Source: an uncultured Lachnospiraceae bacterium
Lineage (GTDB): Bacteria > Bacillota > Clostridia > Lachnospirales > Lachnospiraceae
DNA length: 46,519 nucleotides
Direction of reading: 5' to 3'
Assembly (NCBI GenBank): GCA_910586005.1
Contig: CAJUHG010000008.1
Span: 1 to 46,519, forward strand
Shown here: positions 41,544 to 46,519 of the stretch, one piece after another
Position numbering within the stretch: the first letter of the stretch is position 1
Layout: the number at the start of each line of letters is the position of its first letter
The notes under the pieces: model-generated
What the model saw: the letters and a program-made list of their open reading frames with translations, nothing else
What the model was told of the DNA's origin: nothing
Database searches by the model: none
Position numbers and translations under genes: made by a program

Positions 41544-43298
41544 ATGACACACAAAGAAAAAGCAGAACATCTTTTGCATCAGCAATATCATTGTTCACAA
41601 GCATTATTTGGAGCATTTGCAGAGGATTTTGGATTAGATCTAAAAACTGCATTTAAAATTAGTACATGTTTTGGTAGCGGAATGCACCAAGGTGGAACTT
41701 GTGGTTGCATTACAGCCTCCATGCTAGTATTGGGAATGGCCTTGGGATTTTATGATGCTCAGGATAGAGAACTTGAGAGATATGGAAATAACAAAACAGA
41801 TGAATTTATCCATTTATTTATAGAAAGAATGAATGGTGTGACAGATTGTAGAGATATTTTAGGAAAAGATATTAGAAAGCCAGAAGATATGGCAGTTATT
41901 CGCAAGGAAGGATTAATTTTAAAAAAATGTCCAAAGGCAATCAATATTAGTATTGAGATATTAGAAAAAATATTATCTGATTATTTTCAGGAAATGTCAG
42001 AGAGTGGTTTAAAGTTAGAGGATATTCCTAAAAATGATAATATGTCAAATATGTTACAGGGGATTACTAAATTAAGAAGTTTTAGAAGAAATGTCTGTCA
42101 ACTGTTGTTTTCTTCTTCCCAAAATATAGGATTTATTCAGTTTGATATTCATAAATTTAAAATTATCAATGATATCTATGGAGAAAAGTTTGGTGATGAG
42201 GTTTTAGAATTTATCAATCAGAAATTAAAAGAATATTGCAAGCAAGGGCAATTTTACATAAATCTTCGCAGTGATGTGTTTATGGTAGTAATGGAGTATG
42301 AAAAAGAAGAGGAGTTAATAAATTTTATACAAAAACTAGAAGAAAAAATCAATTCTTTTAAAGATATAAAATTTCAAATATCTTATGGTGTATATATTGT
42401 GGAGGACAGGGAAATGGAGTTAAGGCAGATGGAAGATCGGGCAGCAATTGCACGAAAGGCTTCTAAAAATAATGTCTTGACTAAGATTTTATTTTATAAA
42501 GAACAATTTAAGGAATCTTTATATAATAAAAAATTTATTGAAGAGAATATGCAGACTGCGATTACAGAGAAACAATTTTTGATGTATTTACAGCCCAAAT
42601 ATAGTATTGCTAAAAATGAAATTATTGGAGCAGAAGCTTTAGTAAGATGGTATCATCCAGAGCGTGGAATGATTTATCCCAATCAATTTATTCCAATTAT
42701 TGAAGAAAATGGTTTTATTAAGAGGGTGGATTATTATATATGGGCAGAAGCCTGTCGGTTTATTAAGAAATGTGAAGACGCAGGAATTAAATCATGTCCA
42801 ATCTCTGTAAATGTATCCAGAATCCATTTACAAGATGGTGAGTGTATTCAGGTCCTTTCTGATTTAATAGAAAATTATCATATTTCAAAGGAGCTTTTAG
42901 AATTGGAGATTACAGAATCAGCAGATGACCAACAAATTAGTACAAAGGCTTTTCAATTAAAGGAGGAAGGATTTAAATTATTGATGGATGATTTTGGAAG
43001 TGGATATTCTTCTTTGAATATTCTTTTAGAAACTCCCTTTGATGTAATTAAACTTGATAAAAAGTTTATGGAAAATATGATGGTATCAAGTAAGGGAAAA
43101 TTAATTTTAGAACAGGTGGTTTCTATGGCAAACAAGTTAGACTTAGGGCTTTTAGCAGAGGGGGTAGAGACAAAAGAACAAGTAAAATTATTACAAAGGA
43201 TTGGTTGTGATCAAGTACAAGGTTATTATTATGCAAAACCTATGCCAGAAGAAGAGTTTTTTTGGCTTTTGGAAAAACAAAATTCTTATTTCTCTTAG
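41544..43298 (+). CDS. C_GCAxxG_C_C-type redox cysteine domain fused to degenerate GGDEF and intact EAL phosphodiesterase
   Basis: A 584-residue soluble protein in three parts. Residues 1-145 match the putative redox-active C_GCAxxG_C_C family, with Cys17 (HCSQA), Cys42, Cys53 and Cys55 (GGTCGCITA), Cys102 and Cys129 in the expected places. Residues about 175-320 are a GGDEF domain whose active motif reads RSDVF, so it should not make c-di-GMP. Residues about 330-580 are an EAL domain with all key residues seen: Glu364 (AEALVRW), Asn423 (VNVSR), Glu455 (LEITES), Asp482-Asp483 (MDDFGSGYSS), Lys503 (IKLDK), Glu539 (AEGVET) and Gln559 (QGYYYAKP), so it is probably an active c-di-GMP phosphodiesterase. 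The start at 41544 has GGAG 6 bases upstream. No membrane segment is present. Confidence 0.88.
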   Translation: MTHKEKAEHLLHQQYHCSQALFGAFAEDFGLDLKTAFKISTCFGSGMHQGGTCGCITASMLVLGMALGFYDAQDRELERYGNNKTDEFIHLFIERMNGVTDCRDILGKDIRKPEDMAVIRKEGLILKKCPKAINISIEILEKILSDYFQEMSESGLKLEDIPKNDNMSNMLQGITKLRSFRRNVCQLLFSSSQNIGFIQFDIHKFKIINDIYGEKFGDEVLEFINQKLKEYCKQGQFYINLRSDVFMVVMEYEKEEELINFIQKLEEKINSFKDIKFQISYGVYIVEDREMELRQMEDRAAIARKASKNNVLTKILFYKEQFKESLYNKKFIEENMQTAITEKQFLMYLQPKYSIAKNEIIGAEALVRWYHPERGMIYPNQFIPIIEENGFIKRVDYYIWAEACRFIKKCEDAGIKSCPISVNVSRIHLQDGECIQVLSDLIENYHISKELLELEITESADDQQISTKAFQLKEEGFKLLMDDFGSGYSSLNILLETPFDVIKLDKKFMENMMVSSKGKLILEQVVSMANKLDLGLLAEGVETKEQVKLLQRIGCDQVQGYYYAKPMPEEEFFWLLEKQNSYFS

Positions 43299-43470
43299 GG
43301 TTCATAACAAATTTTTGAATGGATGATGGATATAGCATAATTTAACATAGCTATGGAAAAAATATGAAAGAATAAAAATATTACATTTTTTATATAAGAA
43401 AAGATGAAATAGGGATAAGAAAAGTATATGATTGAAATTTTATATTAAATTTAAGTATCAAAGAACTATA

Positions 43471-43592
43471 CCCTTTGGGGTATCACAAAATGGCCATTCG
43501 GTCAATTTATAAAATATACCTTATGGAACGCAGTTCAATAAGTATACCCTCTAGGGCATCCCATGATGCCATTTTGCATGTCATAAGGTATA
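43471..43592 (+). repeat. diverged tandem array of the 47-bp structured repeat before an ABC exporter operon
   Basis: Units at 43471-43518 (48 bp), 43519-43546 (short, 28 bp) and 43547-43592 (46 bp). They keep the CCCT(C/T)T start and the (A/G)GTATA or AATATA end of the array at 31204-31345. The inner hairpin changes from ATGGCC/GGCCGT to ATGC/GCAT in the last unit but is preserved as a stem. The array ends 17 bp before the start codon at 43610. Confidence 0.65.
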
Positions 43593-43609
43593 GTTAAAGA
43601 GGAACTTTC

Positions 43610-45361
43610 ATGAAAAAATTACTTGTATATTTAAAGGATTATAAAAAGGAAACGGTATTGGCACCATTATTTAAAATGTTAGAGGCTTCTTTTGAATTAA
43701 TTGTGCCATTGGTAGTAAGTGCTATTATTGATGTAGGTATTGCAAAAAAAGATAGTGGTTATATTTTGCGGATGTGTCTTATAATGGTAATGTTGGGGCT
43801 TATTGGATTGGTATGTTCTGTGACAGCCCAATATTTTGCTGCAAAGGCGGCAGTAGGTTTTGGAACAAAAGTGCGTCATAGACTTTTTTCACATATACAA
43901 TCCTTTTCTTTTTCAGAGATAGACAAAGCAGGAACAGCAACCTTAATTACAAGAATGACAAGTGATATCAATCAAGTGCAGTCTGGGGTTAATATGGTGC
44001 TGCGTTTGTTTTTACGTTCCCCTTTTATTGTCTTTGGGGCAATGATTATGGCATTTACGATTGATATCAAGGCTGCGTTTGTATTTGTAGTGACAATTCC
44101 TTTATTGTCTTTGGTGGTTTTTGGTGTGATGGCAATTAGTATTCCCTTATATAAAAAGGTGCAAGAACGATTGGATAAAATTTTGGGGATTACACGAGAG
44201 AATCTAACAGGGGCGAGAGTGATACGTGCTTTTCATAAGGAAGAAGAAGAGAAGATTCGATTTGAAGAGGGATTAGAAAGTCTTACATCTATGCAAAATT
44301 ATGTAGGCAAAATTAGTGCTTTTTTAAATCCAGTTACTTATATTATTATCAATGGAGCTACTATTGTATTGTTGTATACGGGAGCAGTACAGGTAAATAT
44401 TGGGAATTTAACACAGGGAGAAGTTGTGGCTCTGGTAAATTATATGTCACAGATTTTAGTAGAGTTGATAAAACTTGCTAATTTAATTGTAACAATTACT
44501 AAGGCTGTAGCATGTGGAAATCGTGTGGAAGCTATTTTAGAAATTCCAAGCAGTATGCCTAAAGATAACAGTTCCCATTTAGAAAAGCGAACAACAGTGA
44601 AACAAGAAATGCAAAATAGTAAAGATAATCCAATCGTTCAATTTTCCCATGTAGGGCTTGCATATCAAGGGTCAGGAGCAGAAAGTTTGTCAGATATTGA
44701 TTTCACAGTAGAAAAAGGAGAAACCGTTGGAATTATTGGAGGTACTGGGGCAGGAAAAACTTCGCTTGTGCATTTGATACCAAGATTTTATGATGCGACC
44801 AGTGGAGAGATATTAATTAATGGAAAAAATGTAAAAGAATATTCCTTAGAAGAGTTGCGTCAAAAGGTGGGGATTGTCATGCAGCGTGCAGTACTTTTTC
44901 AAGGAACTATAAGAGAGAATCTTTGTTGGGGAAAGGAAAATGCTACAGAAGAAGAGCTTTATCAGGCGTTGATTACTGCACAAGCAAAAGAAGTGGTGGA
45001 AGGAAAAGAAGGGAAGCTAGAGGCGTTTGTAGAACAGGGAGGAAAGAATTTTTCTGGTGGGCAAAGGCAACGTCTTAGCATTGCAAGAGCACTTGTTCGT
45101 AAACCAGAAATCCTTATTTTAGATGATAGCGCATCTGCTTTAGATTATGCTACAGATGCAAGACTTAGAAAGGCAATTCGGGAGATGGAAGGTAGCCCAA
45201 CTGTGTTTATTGTGTCACAGCGTACCTCTTCCATTCAGCATGCAGATAAAATTATTGTGTTAGAGGATGGAGAAATTGCAGGTATGGGCACTCATGAACA
45301 ATTATTAGAAACATGCGAGGTGTATCGTGAGATATATGAATCCCAATATAAGAAACAGTAG
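43610..45361 (+). CDS. heterodimeric ABC exporter subunit with degenerate ATP site (BmrC/EfrA-like)
   Basis: A 583-residue half-transporter: six transmembrane helices in residues 1-310, then the ATPase domain. Walker A is GGTGAGKTS, signature FSGGQRQRLSIARAL. The Walker B end reads ILILDDSASALD, with Asp in place of the catalytic Glu, and the switch motif is VSQRTS, with Gln in place of His. These are the marks of the degenerate-site half of heterodimeric multidrug exporters such as TM287/288, BmrCD and EfrCD. The partner follows after 11 bp. AGAGG precedes the ATG. The tandem structured repeats lie directly upstream. Confidence 0.92.
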   Translation: MKKLLVYLKDYKKETVLAPLFKMLEASFELIVPLVVSAIIDVGIAKKDSGYILRMCLIMVMLGLIGLVCSVTAQYFAAKAAVGFGTKVRHRLFSHIQSFSFSEIDKAGTATLITRMTSDINQVQSGVNMVLRLFLRSPFIVFGAMIMAFTIDIKAAFVFVVTIPLLSLVVFGVMAISIPLYKKVQERLDKILGITRENLTGARVIRAFHKEEEEKIRFEEGLESLTSMQNYVGKISAFLNPVTYIIINGATIVLLYTGAVQVNIGNLTQGEVVALVNYMSQILVELIKLANLIVTITKAVACGNRVEAILEIPSSMPKDNSSHLEKRTTVKQEMQNSKDNPIVQFSHVGLAYQGSGAESLSDIDFTVEKGETVGIIGGTGAGKTSLVHLIPRFYDATSGEILINGKNVKEYSLEELRQKVGIVMQRAVLFQGTIRENLCWGKENATEEELYQALITAQAKEVVEGKEGKLEAFVEQGGKNFSGGQRQRLSIARALVRKPEILILDDSASALDYATDARLRKAIREMEGSPTVFIVSQRTSSIQHADKIIVLEDGEIAGMGTHEQLLETCEVYREIYESQYKKQ

Positions 45362-45372
45362 GAGTTGAGGAT

Positions 45373-46519
45373 ATGACAGAAAAAATAAAAAAGAAAAAGC
45401 AAACAGAAACTTTAAAGAAAGTTTTAAAATATATTGAAAAATATAAGATATTTTTAGCTTTATCACTTCTTTTTGCTATTGTGACAGTTGCATCTACTTT
45501 GTATTTTCCAGTATTAACTGGAAAAGTAATTGACCATATCCTTGCTCCTGGAAATGTGGATTTTTCTATTATTTTTCAATTGCTTTGGAAAATGGGAATC
45601 ATTGTTGCCCTGACAGCTCTAGCTCAATGGTTGATGAATGTTTGTAATAATAAAATAACTTATGAGGTAATACAAGATATTAGAAGGGAAGCCTTTGCTA
45701 AGATAGAAGTACTTCCTTTAAAATTTATAGATGGTCATTCTCATGGAGAACTTGTAAGTCGGTTGATTGCAGATGTAGACCAGTTTGCAGATGGACTTTT
45801 GATGGGATTTTCTCAATTATTTACAGGAATAGTTACCATTCTTGGAACTTTATTATTTATGTTAAGTATTAATGTAAAAATTACTTTAGTGGTAGTATTG
45901 ATTACACCAGTTTCTCTATTTGTAGCAAGTTTTATTGCAAAGAGAACATTTTCCATGTTTATGCTTCAATCTTCTACAAGAGGAGAACAGACAGCATTGA
46001 TTAATGAAATGATAGAAAACCAAAAAGTTGTTCAGGCTTTTTCAAAAGAAGAAGATGTGTTAAAGAAATTTGATGAAATTAATGAGAGATTGGAAAAAGC
46101 ATCTTTACAGGCAACATTTTTCTCTTCCTTAACAAATCCTTGCACACGATTTGTCAATAGTTTGGTGTATACAGGTGTAGGAGTGGTAGGAGCATTTTTG
46201 GCAATGAACAGAGTATTGACTGTTGGGCAGCTTTCTTGTTTTTTGAGTTATGCAAATCAATATACAAAACCTTTTAATGAGATTTCTGGTGTAGTGACAG
46301 AGTTACAAAATGCACTTGCCTGTGCAGAACGTATTTTTCATTTAATTGAAGAAGAATCTCAAGTGCCTGAACCAAAAGATGTTGAAATTTTAACTGATGT
46401 AAAAGGAAATGTAGATTTAGAGCATGTATATTTTTCTTATACACCAGATAAGAAACTCATTGAAGATTTTAATTTAAGAGTTCGACCAGGACAACGTGTA
46501 GCAATTGTAGGGCCTACAG
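45373..46519 (+). CDS. heterodimeric ABC exporter subunit, second half (3' end outside window)
   Basis: The first 382 codons are visible. A lysine-rich N-terminus (MTEKIKKKKQTET) precedes six transmembrane helices (about 25-330) with the coupling sequences LKFIDGHSHGELVSRL and ENQKVVQAFSKEE of the exporter family. The ATPase domain starts at about residue 355 (VDLEHVYFSY) and is cut just inside Walker A (VAIVGPT). By family logic this half should carry the consensus catalytic Glu and His that the first subunit lacks, but that part is not in the window. GAGG precedes the start, 11 bp after the first subunit. Confidence 0.9.
   Translation, partial: MTEKIKKKKQTETLKKVLKYIEKYKIFLALSLLFAIVTVASTLYFPVLTGKVIDHILAPGNVDFSIIFQLLWKMGIIVALTALAQWLMNVCNNKITYEVIQDIRREAFAKIEVLPLKFIDGHSHGELVSRLIADVDQFADGLLMGFSQLFTGIVTILGTLLFMLSINVKITLVVVLITPVSLFVASFIAKRTFSMFMLQSSTRGEQTALINEMIENQKVVQAFSKEEDVLKKFDEINERLEKASLQATFFSSLTNPCTRFVNSLVYTGVGVVGAFLAMNRVLTVGQLSCFLSYANQYTKPFNEISGVVTELQNALACAERIFHLIEEESQVPEPKDVEILTDVKGNVDLEHVYFSYTPDKKLIEDFNLRVRPGQRVAIVGPT

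Overview
The window is low-GC DNA with Clostridia-type gene content. It is most likely the chromosome of a spore-former-related Lachnospiraceae-like anaerobe. The evidence is the glgC-glgD pair, spoVG, a long-form prs, a dnaD/dnaC primosome pair, a DUF6465 protein, an ApbE/NusG-II/Gx-transporter cluster and strong AGGAGG ribosome sites. Genus cannot be fixed from what is visible. Several genes (prs, spoVG, pth, mfd) lie close to the replication origin in Bacillus, so an origin-proximal position is plausible. There is no phage, IS element, rRNA or tRNA that I can support.

Layout. 1-5200: end of a GNAT acetyltransferase, a purine permease, pyrrolidone-carboxylate peptidase, a CDF cation transporter, an HPr-like protein that has lost its phospho-histidine, and a DUF6465 protein. 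5200-9000 (minus): a chemoreceptor followed by a LytTR response regulator and a GHKL (AgrC-like) kinase. 9375-14021: a complete BceRS-BceAB-type peptide sensing and detoxification module. 14260-19410 (minus): prs, dnaC/dnaI-like, dnaD and murC, with a cluster of DnaA-box 9-mers between dnaD and murC and a structured leader before murC. 19769-26039: glycogen synthesis (glgC, glgD), spoVG, manA, a DUF3888 protein, uppP and pth. 26279-33612: mfd, a PrsA-like foldase lipoprotein, and an apbE-NusG_II-Gx transporter cluster. 34133-41179: a Na/Pi-type transporter with a PhoU-like tail, a second OmpR-type two-component system and a second ABC exporter. 41544-43298: a redox-active-cysteine domain fused to a degenerate GGDEF and an intact EAL domain. 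43610-end: a heterodimeric ABC exporter, its second half cut by the window edge.

Common threads. Envelope functions dominate: wall precursor synthesis (murC, uppP), the BceAB-type pump, a second two-component/ABC pair and the heterodimeric exporter. Both ABC operons that follow an OmpR-type two-component system carry a TTACA-N4-(C/T)GTAA inverted repeat in the gap before the transporter genes, which links each regulator to its transporter. Intergenic DNA is unusually rich in structure. There is a 47-bp tandem repeat family at two loci (before apbE and before the last ABC operon), a 100-200 bp dispersed repeat family downstream of spoVG, manA and pth, and several strong terminators.

Most notable for follow-up: the Cys-domain/GGDEF/EAL fusion, the DnaA-box cluster, the two tandem structured-repeat arrays, the Crh-like HPr, and the murC leader. 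All functions are read from sequence and family knowledge only. No database search was run.
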